NCBI RefSeq assembly: GCF_003025615.1
Contig: NZ_PYMJ01000002.1
Span: 1 to 64,000 of the forward strand
Direction of reading: 5' to 3'
DNA length: 64,000 nucleotides
From: Photobacterium frigidiphilum
GTDB taxonomy: Bacteria > Pseudomonadota > Gammaproteobacteria > Enterobacterales > Vibrionaceae
Shown here: positions 16,228-24,971 of the stretch, piece by piece
How the letters are laid out: each line of letters opens with the position of its first letter
How positions within the stretch are numbered: the first letter of the stretch is position 1
Notes under the pieces: generated by a model
The model's database searches: none
What the model was told of the DNA's origin: nothing
The model's input: the letters and a program-made list of their open reading frames with translations, nothing else
Translations under genes and position numbers: made by a program

Positions 16228-18689
16228 CAGACATGACTGACTCACAAAAAGTACAAAAACGGCAGCAGCCCAAACTGTTGCTAAAATGGAGCTGGCGAGA
16301 GTTGTGGCAAGGTCAGCTTTGGCCTGTGGCTGTTGCGCTCACGTTGATTATTGCTTGTGTATTTGCATTAGCTGCATTAGTCAGCCGAGTTGAGAAGATC
16401 ATGACAGATCAGGGGCGATCGGTGCTCGCAGCTGATTTAGTGCTGGTATCGAATAACCCGATTGAACCGTCATTACTAAGCAAAGCTGAAGCACTTGGTT
16501 TGACGTTTTCAGAGCAAACACGTTTTGGCACGATGGCATTTAGTGAACAGCAAATGCAGCTGATCAGCGTCAAAGCTGTAGAAAGTGATTTCCCATTACG
16601 TGGGCAATTGGCGTTACAAGATCGACTAAATGTACAAAGCAAAGTAAACCCAGGGGAGTTGTGGTTATCTGAACGTTTATTTTCTCTTTTAGATGTTAAA
16701 GAAGGGGATATTGTTGCGATTGGTGACGCCGAACTGAAGGTATCAGGAAAAATAGCACAAGAACCCGAGCTGTCGTTTAACCCTTTTAGTCAGATGCCTG
16801 CGGTGCTTATTCATGAGCATGATGTGGCGGCAACAGGGGCGGTGCAACCCGGAGGGCGTGTACAGTATCGCCTGTATTTTATGGGCAGTGACGATAAGCT
16901 TGCTGCTATCCAAAAATTTTCACCGTTAGAGCCTGGTCAACGCTGGTTGAGCGAAACCTCACAAGGTCGTACTGGTGAATTTATTGATCGTGCCAGACAA
17001 TATTTATCTTTGACGTTAATTCTGGTCATTTTGATGGCGACAGCGACCTTGGTACTGACGTGCCAGCATTACACCTCAACCCGCGTAGAAACCGTTGCCA
17101 TGATGAAAAGCTTGGGGGCGAGTAAGCGATGGTTATGGCGTTGGTTATCTGGTCAGTTAGCGATGTTATTTGGGCTTTCAGCCATTGCAGGGTTATCGAT
17201 TGGCTGGGGGCTTGAAGTTTTACTGCGTTTACCCTTGGCGGATATTTTACCGGATCCATTGCCTGATATGGGAATGTCTCCGTGGTTAATCAGTATGTTC
17301 GTTGCGTTGCTGGTGGCGATCCCTGGGATTGGTATACCTTTAATTCGTTTGCTTGATGCGCCAGCTATTTCAGTGATTCAACAACAAGCAGATAGACCGA
17401 AGAATAATAAAGCCTACGCCTTATTGTTATTACCTGTTGCCGCTGCATTGATTTGGTTTGGCGATAATAAATTAATGTGGATGACCTTAGCGGGTATTGT
17501 GGTTGTATTGGTGTTACTCGCCTTCTTTGGCTTAGTAGTTTTATCACTATTACGTAAAAGGAAGTGGGGACCAGCAATGACGTTAGCGTTGAGCCGCATA
17601 AGTCGCAGCCCATTAACCACAGGGGCTCAATTAGCGGCACTCACAAGCTCATTAATGTTATTGGCCGTCATTTGGTTATTACGATCCGATTTATTAGCTG
17701 ATTGGCAGCAAACATTGCCCATTGATGCACCTAACGTATTTGCGATTAACATCAGTGCTGAACAACAGCCAGACTATTTAGCGAAACTCGATCAAGAGAA
17801 TATTCCTCATTCTGAAGCCTATCCTGTTATTCGTGGCCGAATAGTCGCGGTGAATGGGATCGATCTATTGACGCAGGTTGATGATCCCGAGCAGCGTGAT
17901 GAAGCATTACGTCGTGAGTTAAATTTCACATGGCGTGAAACCTTGCCTATTCATAATGATGTGCTAGATGGTAATTGGCCAGAACCTGAATTAGCAATAA
18001 AAGGGGTGTCAGTTGAGTCTGGTATTGCTGAACGGTTAGGATTATCGGTAGGTGATGAACTGGGTTTTAATGTGAATAGTCAGCCATTTTCAGCCATGGT
18101 GAATAGTATTCGTCATGTTGAATGGCGAAACATGCGGCCTAATTTCTATTTTATTTTCACCCCAGATGTAATGGTTGATTTACCTGCGACATGGCTTGTA
18201 AGTTTTAGAATCGAGTCAAACCAAAATGATGTGGTAAACCAACTTGGGCGAGACTACCCAACCGTGAGTTTAATGGACTTACGCACCATGGCATCGCGTA
18301 TTCAACTGATGCTCCAACAAGTGTCATTATCATTATCGGTGTTAGCGGCGTTGGGGGTACTCAGTGGACTATTACTGGTGATGACGCTGCTACGCCTGAG
18401 TATGGCTCAGCGCCAACAAGAAATTAAACTGTATCGAACATTAGGCGCGAGTAGAAAACGTATTTCAGCGACGGTATGGGGCGAGTATGGCTTGATGGCA
18501 TTGATTGCTGGCTTAATGGCTGTTGTCGGTGCAGAAGCTATTGTTGCTGCGCTGGTAAAGTGGGGATTTGAAATGCCCCCACAATGGCACCCTATGTTAT
18601 GGATAATGTTGCCTACCGCTGCGATTGGTTTGGTTCTGTTTATTATTAGCACCATGCTGAAGCAGTTATTACAGCCATTGAAGTCTTAA
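16224..18689 (+). CDS. ybbP: FtsX-like ABC permease YbbP
   Basis: This 821-residue inner-membrane protein has about ten membrane segments and two FtsX-type repeats. The first N-terminal TM is at about 30-50. A large periplasmic domain follows, then a four-TM block at about 250-440, a second periplasmic domain and a C-terminal TM block (about 690-815). The KSLGASKRWLWRWL and RTLGASRKRI loops are the coupling motifs of this family. It pairs with YbbA; substrates of YbbAP are not firmly known, though the neighbouring TesA suggests lipids. Confidence 0.9.
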   Translation: MTDMTDSQKVQKRQQPKLLLKWSWRELWQGQLWPVAVALTLIIACVFALAALVSRVEKIMTDQGRSVLAADLVLVSNNPIEPSLLSKAEALGLTFSEQTRFGTMAFSEQQMQLISVKAVESDFPLRGQLALQDRLNVQSKVNPGELWLSERLFSLLDVKEGDIVAIGDAELKVSGKIAQEPELSFNPFSQMPAVLIHEHDVAATGAVQPGGRVQYRLYFMGSDDKLAAIQKFSPLEPGQRWLSETSQGRTGEFIDRARQYLSLTLILVILMATATLVLTCQHYTSTRVETVAMMKSLGASKRWLWRWLSGQLAMLFGLSAIAGLSIGWGLEVLLRLPLADILPDPLPDMGMSPWLISMFVALLVAIPGIGIPLIRLLDAPAISVIQQQADRPKNNKAYALLLLPVAAALIWFGDNKLMWMTLAGIVVVLVLLAFFGLVVLSLLRKRKWGPAMTLALSRISRSPLTTGAQLAALTSSLMLLAVIWLLRSDLLADWQQTLPIDAPNVFAINISAEQQPDYLAKLDQENIPHSEAYPVIRGRIVAVNGIDLLTQVDDPEQRDEALRRELNFTWRETLPIHNDVLDGNWPEPELAIKGVSVESGIAERLGLSVGDELGFNVNSQPFSAMVNSIRHVEWRNMRPNFYFIFTPDVMVDLPATWLVSFRIESNQNDVVNQLGRDYPTVSLMDLRTMASRIQLMLQQVSLSLSVLAALGVLSGLLLVMTLLRLSMAQRQQEIKLYRTLGASRKRISATVWGEYGLMALIAGLMAVVGAEAIVAALVKWGFEMPPQWHPMLWIMLPTAAIGLVLFIISTMLKQLLQPLKS

Positions 18690-18701
18690 TTAATCTCGAT
18701 G

Positions 18702-18734
18702 AACATCCGTGAACATTAGCGTGTTCGCGGATGT
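18702..18734. terminator. Hairpin between ybbP and yfcH
   Basis: The stem ACATCCGTGAACA/TGTTCGCGGATGT is long and nearly perfect, with a short loop, but no T run follows in either direction. It lies between two converging genes. Confidence 0.5.
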
Positions 18735-18755
18735 GTATTGCTCATTTCTTTGTGA

Positions 18756-19673
18756 CTAGGTCAGCGTATTTTTCAGGGCATGCTCTAGTTCGGGGTAACA
18801 AAAATGAAAGCCCTGTGATTCCAATTTTGCTGGTAAAGCACGTTGCCCATCGAGCAGCAATGAGGCTGATTCCCCTAATCCGATTTTAAGTAACCAAGCT
18901 GGTGTGCTTAAAATATGCGGGCGATGTAAAACCTTCGCCAAGGTTTGACTGAATTCTTTATTGGTAACGGGGTTTGGAGCGGTGAAGTTAAATGCACCTT
19001 GTGCTTGTGGAGTTTTAAGTAAAAATAAAATCCCTTTCACCATGTCCTGCAAATGAATCCAAGGGAAATATTGTTGTCCGTTTCCGAGTGGCCCACCAAG
19101 CCCTAATTGATAAGCGGGTAGCATTTTTGCTAGTGCTCCGCCATGTTTAGCGAGCACGATACCAGTACGTAATAAGCATACCCGCGTTTTATCTGATTGC
19201 GCCAGTAAGGCTGTATTTTCCCATTTTGTACAGACGGTTTGAGCGAAATCAAGGGGGGAGGAGCTTGCGTCATCCTCATTTTTTATTTGTAGGCTTTCAT
19301 CAAATTGCTTAGATTTTTGATCGCCATAGATCCCCACCGCAGAACCACTGATAAATGTACGAGGAGGGTTACTGCTCGCATTCATTTTATCTACGATTGC
19401 ATTCGTAATTGCCCAGCGGCTTTCACAAATAATCTGTTTTTGTTTGTCGCTCCAACGTTTATTAACAATGGGCTCACCCGCGAGATTAATGACCACATCA
19501 ATATCATTGAAGTCACTGAGTTCTTCGAGAGATGAGATGACTTTGATGTGATGCCCTAATCGTTGATAGGCCATTGCTGGGTTACGACTGAGTACGATTA
19601 TATGATCATGATTGAAATGTGGCAGCAGTGCTTTACCTATAAACCCGGTTCCACCTGTTACTAATATATTCAT
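18756..19673 (-). CDS. yfcH: YfcH-type epimerase-family protein (TIGR01777/SDR39U)
   Basis: This 305-residue Rossmann protein has TGGTGFIGKALLPHF at the N-terminus, INLAGEPIVNKRW (typical of YfcH/SULA-like proteins), SGSAVGIYG, and a C-terminal DUF1731-like part with FTAPNPVTNKEF and RALPAKLESQGF. AAGGAG lies upstream of the ATG. The substrate of this family is not established; NAD(P) binding is expected. Confidence 0.88.
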   Translation of the reverse strand: MNILVTGGTGFIGKALLPHFNHDHIIVLSRNPAMAYQRLGHHIKVISSLEELSDFNDIDVVINLAGEPIVNKRWSDKQKQIICESRWAITNAIVDKMNASSNPPRTFISGSAVGIYGDQKSKQFDESLQIKNEDDASSSPLDFAQTVCTKWENTALLAQSDKTRVCLLRTGIVLAKHGGALAKMLPAYQLGLGGPLGNGQQYFPWIHLQDMVKGILFLLKTPQAQGAFNFTAPNPVTNKEFSQTLAKVLHRPHILSTPAWLLKIGLGESASLLLDGQRALPAKLESQGFHFCYPELEHALKNTLT

Positions 19674-19834
19674 GTCAGTGCTTCTCCTTCTGCTACCTGT
19701 TCAGATAATACGCCTCTTTTAAACTATACGATCAAAGAATTATTGTTGAACATGGTGTGTAGACACAAGTATTTAGGTGTCAGTCGGTATAAGTATAACC
19801 AAGTGTGTGTGCTCAGGAATAAATATCCTTAAAT

Positions 19835-19896
19835 TCCCTCAAGATGCTCGTTGAGATCGCTCTGAATTCTGCACCTTGAAGTGGTTTAGCTATACA
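19835..19896. repeat. Dispersed palindromic repeat, copy B
   Basis: Arms CCTCAAGATGC and GCACCTTGAAG flank a partly paired centre. Copy A contains the same two arms in reverse-complement order. It lies in the 390-base gap between yfcH and the DUF1538 operon; the rest of that gap shows no gene. Confidence 0.65.
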
Positions 19897-20063
19897 GGCC
19901 TTAGAAATAGCAGAATGAGAAAAAACACTACTTTTACAAGGTCTTTTTATTATGAATATTTAATAGTGTGGTGGGCTTCTCGCCTCGTGCAATAAAAGTT
20001 GTGTCTAAATATTAATGAGCCATAAATAGAGTAGGACGCATTAATATCACAACAAGGAGATGC

Positions 20064-20798
20064 ATGAAATCTATCATGGCTTTATTGAAAGCAATGCTCT
20101 CTAGTTTTCGTGATTTATTACCGATTATTTTTGTGATCAGTTTTTTTCAACTGGTGGTATTACAACAGCCGTTACCGCAATGGGGACCTATATTACTTGG
20201 GCTTATTTTTGTGGTGATGGGATTAACTTTTTTTATTTTTGGTTTAGAGATGGGATTGTTTCCCATTGGTGAATCAATGGCGCACGCTTTTGCGAAAAAA
20301 GGCAGCTTAGCTTGGTTATTAGTCTTCGCTTTTTGTTTAGGCTTTGGTACCACCATTGCTGAACCCGCATTAACTGCAGTCGCGACAGAGGCCGCAGAAG
20401 TAGCGGCTGAAGGAGGCATGATAGATAACAATCAAGAAGCGCAATTAGAGTATGCATCAGGCTTACGATTGACCGTCGCCTTTTCTGTTGGGCTAGCTAT
20501 TATGTTAGGGGTTATTCGTATTCTAAAAGGCTGGCCAATTCAATGGATGATAGTCGGGGGCTATATACTGGTAATGGTCATGACATGGTTTGCTCCACCT
20601 AGCATTATCGGTATTGCTTATGATTCTGGGGGTGTAACGACATCGACCATTACTGTGCCTTTGGTAACCGCTTTAGGTGTGGGCTTAGCCTCGTCAATTA
20701 AGGGGCGAAATCCGATGATTGACGGCTTTGGTTTAATTGCGTTTGCCTCATTAACGCCGATGATTTTTGTCATGGGGTACGGCATGGTGTTGAGCTAA
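20064..20798 (+). CDS. DUF1538 membrane protein, first of a pair
   Basis: This 244-residue integral membrane protein has about six to seven hydrophobic segments. Conserved motifs are [13 protein letters not shown], a short [13 protein letters not shown] loop and [14 protein letters not shown] followed by [17 protein letters not shown], which mark DUF1538. The family has no firm function; the repeated DSGG and AEP loops look like a transport path for ions or small solutes. AAGGAG sits just before the ATG. It starts a four-gene operon with a second DUF1538 gene, a PII-like gene and a CBS gene. Confidence 0.8.
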   Translation: MKSIMALLKAMLSSFRDLLPIIFVISFFQLVVLQQPLPQWGPILLGLIFVVMGLTFFIFGLEMGLFPIGESMAHAFAKKGSLAWLLVFAFCLGFGTTIAEPALTAVATEAAEVAAEGGMIDNNQEAQLEYASGLRLTVAFSVGLAIMLGVIRILKGWPIQWMIVGGYILVMVMTWFAPPSIIGIAYDSGGVTTSTITVPLVTALGVGLASSIKGRNPMIDGFGLIAFASLTPMIFVMGYGMVLS

Positions 20799-20816
20799 TG
20801 AGGATGACCTAAAGAA

Positions 20817-21599
20817 ATGAGTCAATTTGCTTCAACACTTGTACAATTTTCTGACACCTTAATGATGACGGTGCGCGATGTTGCACCCATAGTAGTGATT
20901 ATCTTTGGGTTTCAGTTAGCTGTTTTACGTCGCCCCGTTGCTAATTGGCGCCGTGTTGTCTTGGGGTTTGTTTACGTTATTGTTGGTTTATCGTTGTTCT
21001 TAATGGGCTTAGAACTGGCGTTATTTCCGTTGGGCGAATCGATGGCCGAGCAACTGACTGCTCCTGAGTTTTTGTATGGTGAAGGCGCAGTCATTCCTTT
21101 GGTTATTGACTGGGTCGATTACTATTGGGTGTATATTTTTGCCGCCGCAATAGGGTTTAGTACCACAGTGGCAGAGCCATCCTTGATTGCGGTTGCCATT
21201 AAAGCGAGTCAGGTATCGGGCGGTACAATTCAAGTGAATGGGTTGCGTATTGCTGTTGCATTAGGTGTTGCCATGGGCATTGCTTTAGGCAGTTATCGTA
21301 TTGTGGTGGGTGACCCTTTGCATTATTACATTATGGCGGGGTATATCATTGTGGTGGTACAGACTTACTTTGCACCTAAATCAATTGTGCCGTTAGCGTA
21401 TGACTCTGGTGGTGTGACAACATCGACAGTAACAGTGCCCATAGTAACTGCATTAGGATTAGGGTTAGCCTCTACGGTTCCGGGGCGTAACCCGATGTTA
21501 GATGGTTTTGGTTTGATCGCGTTTGCCAGTTTATTTCCGATGATCACAGTGATGGGGTATGCCCAATTGTCGGTTTGGCTGGAAAGGAGAGCTGAATAA
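20817..21599 (+). CDS. DUF1538 membrane protein, second of a pair
   Basis: This 260-residue paralogue of the preceding protein shares GLELALFPLGESM, TTVAEPSLIAV and [14 protein letters not shown] with [17 protein letters not shown]. The two probably form a heteromeric membrane unit. Its stop overlaps the next start by one base (TAATG), so translation is coupled to the PII-like gene. Confidence 0.8.
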   Translation: MSQFASTLVQFSDTLMMTVRDVAPIVVIIFGFQLAVLRRPVANWRRVVLGFVYVIVGLSLFLMGLELALFPLGESMAEQLTAPEFLYGEGAVIPLVIDWVDYYWVYIFAAAIGFSTTVAEPSLIAVAIKASQVSGGTIQVNGLRIAVALGVAMGIALGSYRIVVGDPLHYYIMAGYIIVVVQTYFAPKSIVPLAYDSGGVTTSTVTVPIVTALGLGLASTVPGRNPMLDGFGLIAFASLFPMITVMGYAQLSVWLERRAE

Positions 21600-21949
21600 T
21601 GCGTTTTAAATTGTTAATTGCTTTTGTTGAAGATTCAAAAACAGATTCTGTACTCGATGCAGCGCGTGATGCTGGGGCGACTGGCGCCACTGTTATTAAT
21701 AATGCACGTGGAGAAGGGCTGAATAAAAAGAAAACGTTTTTCGGTCTTACTTTAGAGGTACAGCGTGATGTTATCTTATTTGTGGTTGAAGAGCATTTGG
21801 CACGCTCGATTTTAGAGACGATTGAAAAAGTCGGCGAATTTGATAGTGAGAAAGGGCAAGGTATTGCACTTCAGCTAAATATTGAAGATGTCGTCGGTGT
21901 TGCTCACCAAATTGAAGAGTTAACCAAGGTGGTTGGAGATAAGTTATGA
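21599..21949 (+). CDS. PII-like signalling protein
   Basis: This 116-residue protein has the PII ferredoxin-like pattern: FKLLIAFVEDSK, AGATGATVINNARG, then the T-loop region and a VILFVVEEHL strand and helix. The T-loop lacks the classical GlnB uridylylation Tyr context, so control is more likely by ligand binding than by GlnD. AGGAG lies upstream. Overlap with both neighbours makes regulation of the DUF1538 pair, in the manner of GlnK/AmtB or SbtB/SbtA, the natural inference. Confidence 0.72.
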   Translation: MRFKLLIAFVEDSKTDSVLDAARDAGATGATVINNARGEGLNKKKTFFGLTLEVQRDVILFVVEEHLARSILETIEKVGEFDSEKGQGIALQLNIEDVVGVAHQIEELTKVVGDKL

Positions 21950-22377
21950 ATGAATATAATTTGAGTCATCGTGAGTTTGGCGATCAGCGTATTATTCGGG
22001 TCCGCGATGTAATGATGGATGCTTACGTGATGGTTGAAGGTGTCATGACGGTTGCTGATGCTATCGTTATTGCCAAGCAGCGTCAGGTAAAAGCGTTAAT
22101 TGTTAATAAGCGCAATGCAGACGATGAATACGGTATTGTATTGATGAATGATATTGCCAAGCAAGTTTTAGCTCAAGATCGCTCGCCGAAGCGCACCAAT
22201 ATATATGAGATCATGACCAAGCCAGCATTATCAGTAAATGCCTCGATGGATGTTCGCTATTGTGCTCGCTTATTTGAACGCTTTGGGATCAGTCGTGCCC
22301 CCGTTATTGAAGATGGCAAGGTATTGGGCATGGTGAGTTATAACAATATTGTATTAAATGGCATGTTGCATGATTGA
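21946..22377 (+). CDS. CBS-domain-pair protein
   Basis: This 143-residue protein consists essentially of two CBS motifs: VRDVMMDAYVMVEGVMTVADAI... with KALIV and a second starting YEIMTKPALSV and ending APVIEDGKVLGMVSYNNIV. CBS pairs bind adenine nucleotides. It overlaps the PII-like gene by four bases (ATGA) and closes the DUF1538 operon, suggesting a second, energy-sensing input to the same membrane system. Confidence 0.82.
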   Translation: MNEYNLSHREFGDQRIIRVRDVMMDAYVMVEGVMTVADAIVIAKQRQVKALIVNKRNADDEYGIVLMNDIAKQVLAQDRSPKRTNIYEIMTKPALSVNASMDVRYCARLFERFGISRAPVIEDGKVLGMVSYNNIVLNGMLHD

Positions 22378-22495
22378 GCGTATTTAACGGCGTTTCAATC
22401 TTAGATTGAGTGTGTTTTGAAACGATGTTGAATAGAAAAAAAAACTGGATAAGCGTAATATGCTGTTCTTGTTTTACAACGTGTGATTTTGCTTT

Positions 22496-23044
22496 ATGAA
22501 ATTATTTTTTGCCTCCGATATACATGGCTGCTACGACAGCGCGAAAAAAGCGATTGCTGCATTTGAACAAAGCGGAGCTCTGCATTTAATCTTATTAGGC
22601 GATGTCTTGAATCCAGGTCCAAGAAATGCCGTTCCTGCGGGTTATGCACCGACTAAAGTCGCTGATTTATTGAACCAGTTTGGTGACTGTATTATTGCCG
22701 TGCGTGGTAACTGCGACAGTGACGTTGATCAGATGCTACTTGATTTCCCGATGTTAGCTGACTACAACTTAGTGCTTTTACCAAATGGTCGACGTTTATT
22801 TTTGACCCATGGGCACTTATATAATGCCGATAAGCACCCACGCTTAAAAGTGGGTGATGTGATTGTATCGGGTCATACCCACATCCCCGTAGCTGAACAA
22901 AAAGGGGATCTTGTATTGTTTAACCCCGGATCAGTCACCATGCCTCGTGGCGATCATCAGGCAAGCTTCGGTATGTTTGAAGATAACATGCTAAAAGTCA
23001 TCACATTTGATGGTGATGTGCTTTGTTCTGTAGCACTGAACTAG
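22496..23044 (+). CDS. yfcE: YfcE-type metallophosphodiesterase
   Basis: This 182-residue calcineurin-like phosphoesterase has metal motifs SDIHGC (DxH), LGDVLN (GD), RGNCDSD (GNCD), THGH and SGHTHIP (GHTH), all in order. E. coli YfcE is an Mn-dependent phosphodiesterase active on model substrates and its cellular substrate is uncertain. Stands as a single gene, 118 bases after the CBS gene. Confidence 0.9.
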   Translation: MKLFFASDIHGCYDSAKKAIAAFEQSGALHLILLGDVLNPGPRNAVPAGYAPTKVADLLNQFGDCIIAVRGNCDSDVDQMLLDFPMLADYNLVLLPNGRRLFLTHGHLYNADKHPRLKVGDVIVSGHTHIPVAEQKGDLVLFNPGSVTMPRGDHQASFGMFEDNMLKVITFDGDVLCSVALN

Positions 23045-23591
23045 ATTTATACATAGAAATACAAGCGCATAAATACAGTCGTAAACACACGAGAAGCGTA
23101 TTCACTTTCAAGGCTATTTGAATGAGTGGTGCGCTTTTTAGTTTGTATTCAATACCAGCAAGAGTGACCAAATATTTATGTAGGATGATATCAATCCCGT
23201 TCAGGATCTATCTCATCTCATACACGTTGTTTAAGTTGTTTGGTATCAGAACACCCACCATCCGCTTTTCGTTCCCAAATCAATCCAAAGATTAATGCTT
23301 CTAAGCTAGGTTTGATTAAGGTTGCTGTCTTTTTAATTGCCAGCAGCACTTCTTAATTATCCCACACGAAGTAATTACTTATAAAATGTAAACAATTTCT
23401 TTATTTACAAATGGATGTACATTATTAGTGGAAAGGAGTTAGTTTGAAGGCAATCATTCACCTCGGAATATGCGAACAAAGATTGCGTTTTTTTCGAGGT
23501 TTTATGGCTTTTAAGGCTTGAAATTAACCCTTGTTGGGTTCAGTATCCGCTGGCAAATTTTTGTATTTCAATATGTATCAGGTGAGTGTTT
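23045..23591. other. Intergenic region upstream of focA
   Basis: These 547 bases contain no convincing ORF. A symmetric element TGTAAA-N11-TTTACA lies at 23387-23409, and a CCTCG/CGAGG hairpin-like pair lies around 23460-23500. The minus strand of about 23150-23360 shows short coding-like fragments broken by stops, which could be debris of an old gene, but I cannot name one. Confidence 0.4.
23387..23409. promoter_or_regulatory. Possible operator upstream of focA
   Basis: Perfect 6-base inverted repeat TGTAAA/TTTACA separated by 11 bases, about 180 bases before focA. It does not match the FNR or CRP consensus. Only the symmetry and location suggest a regulatory role. Confidence 0.3.
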
Positions 23592-24437
23592 ATGAATCAG
23601 GGGCAATTTGATTCCCTTTTACCGCCGCAGATGGCGGAAAAAGCTGCAGAAGTCGGAGTAGGTAAGGCAACTAAAGACCCAATGAAGTCTTTTCTGTTGG
23701 CTATTACTGCAGGGCTGCATATTGGGATTGCGTTTATTTTCTATACCACGGTGACGACGGGCTCTGGGGATATGGCATGGGGAATGAGCAAGTTTATCGG
23801 TGGGCTTGCATTTAGTCTCGGGCTTATTTTAGTTGTGATCACGGGTGGTGAACTTTTTACGAGCTCTGTCTTGACGTTAGTGGCTCGCGCGAGTGGCAAA
23901 ATTAGCTGGAAAAGCTTATGTATGAACTGGGGTATTGTTTATCTCGGTAACTTGATCGGTGCATTGTTGCTGGTGGGTATCATGTTGGTGGCTAAGCAAT
24001 ATATGTCGGCTAATGGCGCAGTAGGTATTAATACCATGCAAATTGCTCAGCATAAATTGCACCATGGTTTCTTTCAAGCCGTTGCACTTGGCATTATGTG
24101 TAATGTATTAGTTTGTGCTGCCGTTTGGATGACCTTCAGTGGCCGCACACTAACAGATAAAATTTTGGTTATGATTTTACCTGTTGCGATGTTTGTATCT
24201 TCAGGTTTTGAACACTGTATTGCTAACATGTTCCAAGTGCCAATGGCGATTGGTATTAAGACATTGGCATCGCCTGAGTTTTGGCAACTGAGTGGTATGA
24301 ATCCAGCTGATTTTGCTGATTTAACCATGAGTAATTTTATTATTAATAATCTTATTCCAGTGACTCTCGGTAACATTATCGGTGGTGGTGTGTTCGTCGG
24401 GATGGGTTACTGGCTTATTTATTTGCGCAGTGAGTAA
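23592..24437 (+). CDS. focA: Formate/nitrite transporter family channel FocA
   Basis: This 281-residue, six-TM FNT protein has GGLAFSLGLILVVITGGELFTS, the pore His in QIAQHKLHH, and GFEHCIANMF, followed by NLIPVTLGNIIGGG. It should be a pentameric channel for formate or related small anions. AGGTGAG lies five bases before the ATG at 23592; the GTG at 23586 is within that site. It stands alone, without an adjacent pflB. A second FNT protein with CBS domains is at 61031. Confidence 0.88.
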   Translation: MNQGQFDSLLPPQMAEKAAEVGVGKATKDPMKSFLLAITAGLHIGIAFIFYTTVTTGSGDMAWGMSKFIGGLAFSLGLILVVITGGELFTSSVLTLVARASGKISWKSLCMNWGIVYLGNLIGALLLVGIMLVAKQYMSANGAVGINTMQIAQHKLHHGFFQAVALGIMCNVLVCAAVWMTFSGRTLTDKILVMILPVAMFVSSGFEHCIANMFQVPMAIGIKTLASPEFWQLSGMNPADFADLTMSNFIINNLIPVTLGNIIGGGVFVGMGYWLIYLRSE

Positions 24438-24553
24438 TATCAACCTAGGCAGGTTTTTGATCATCCTTGCTGGTTAGAATGGTTCATCCAGAATAATATC
24501 GTTGTTTACTGAGGGCGCTTAGAATAGAGCGAACTTAGCCATAAATAGCATTT

Positions 24554-24593
24554 AAAAAGGTCATAATGACGGTCATGTCATTATGGCCTTTTT
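24554..24593 (+). terminator. Terminator downstream of focA
   Basis: The stem AAAAAGGTCATAATGAC/GTCATTATGGCCTTTTT is long and nearly perfect with a short loop, ending in a T run. It lies about 115 bases after focA. Confidence 0.85.
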
Positions 24594-24760
24594 GGGTATT
24601 TGAGTTGCCAAGGTAGAAGCAAAAAAGCGCCAAGATAATCAAGTAAAACTAATAAAATTCCAGATAGCCCTGTAATTGTTAATACCCAATAAAATACAAA
24701 GCCTAATACTTGATCAAATTTTGTTGTATTTTCAAATAAAACCGTTGCATTAGCATTCAT
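24581..24760 (-). CDS. Candidate 59-residue membrane protein, or relic of a longer gene
   Basis: From the ATG at 24760 the frame gives a soluble start (MNANATVLFENTTKFD), one long or two short membrane segments (VLGFVFYWVLTITGLSGILL...), and a basic end KYPKRP. The same frame stays open for about 45 further codons upstream, to the pta terminator, without a usable start. Its end overlaps the focA terminator and no strong ribosome site is visible. It may be a small real gene or what remains of a longer one. Confidence 0.35.
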   Translation of the reverse strand: MNANATVLFENTTKFDQVLGFVFYWVLTITGLSGILLVLLDYLGAFLLLPWQLKYPKRP

Positions 24761-24908
24761 AAATGACAGAGGGCTCTTTTCTAATACACGGCTCCATGAT
24801 GGGAAGCTCGTACTAGGGAAAGCATGTTGCTCGATTGTATGAGCTGGAAAGGCTATTAATTTCGTATTTTGGCATGGCCCGTTTTTTCGGATGAACCAGT
24901 TTTTGAAG

Positions 24909-24943
24909 CAAAAAAAACGCCCCTACATTGCTGCAGGGGCGTT
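24909..24943 (-). terminator. Terminator of pta
   Basis: On the minus strand the stem ACGCCCCTGCAG/(T)GTAGGGGCGT is followed by eight T residues, just after the pta stop. Confidence 0.85.
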
Positions 24944-24971
24944 CGATATTGTTTGTTTAGCTAATCAGTAA

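Noticed and set aside
23150..23360. Possible transposase or gene debris upstream of focA
   Set aside because: Short coding-like fragments occur but contain many stops in every frame and I could not match them to a named family.
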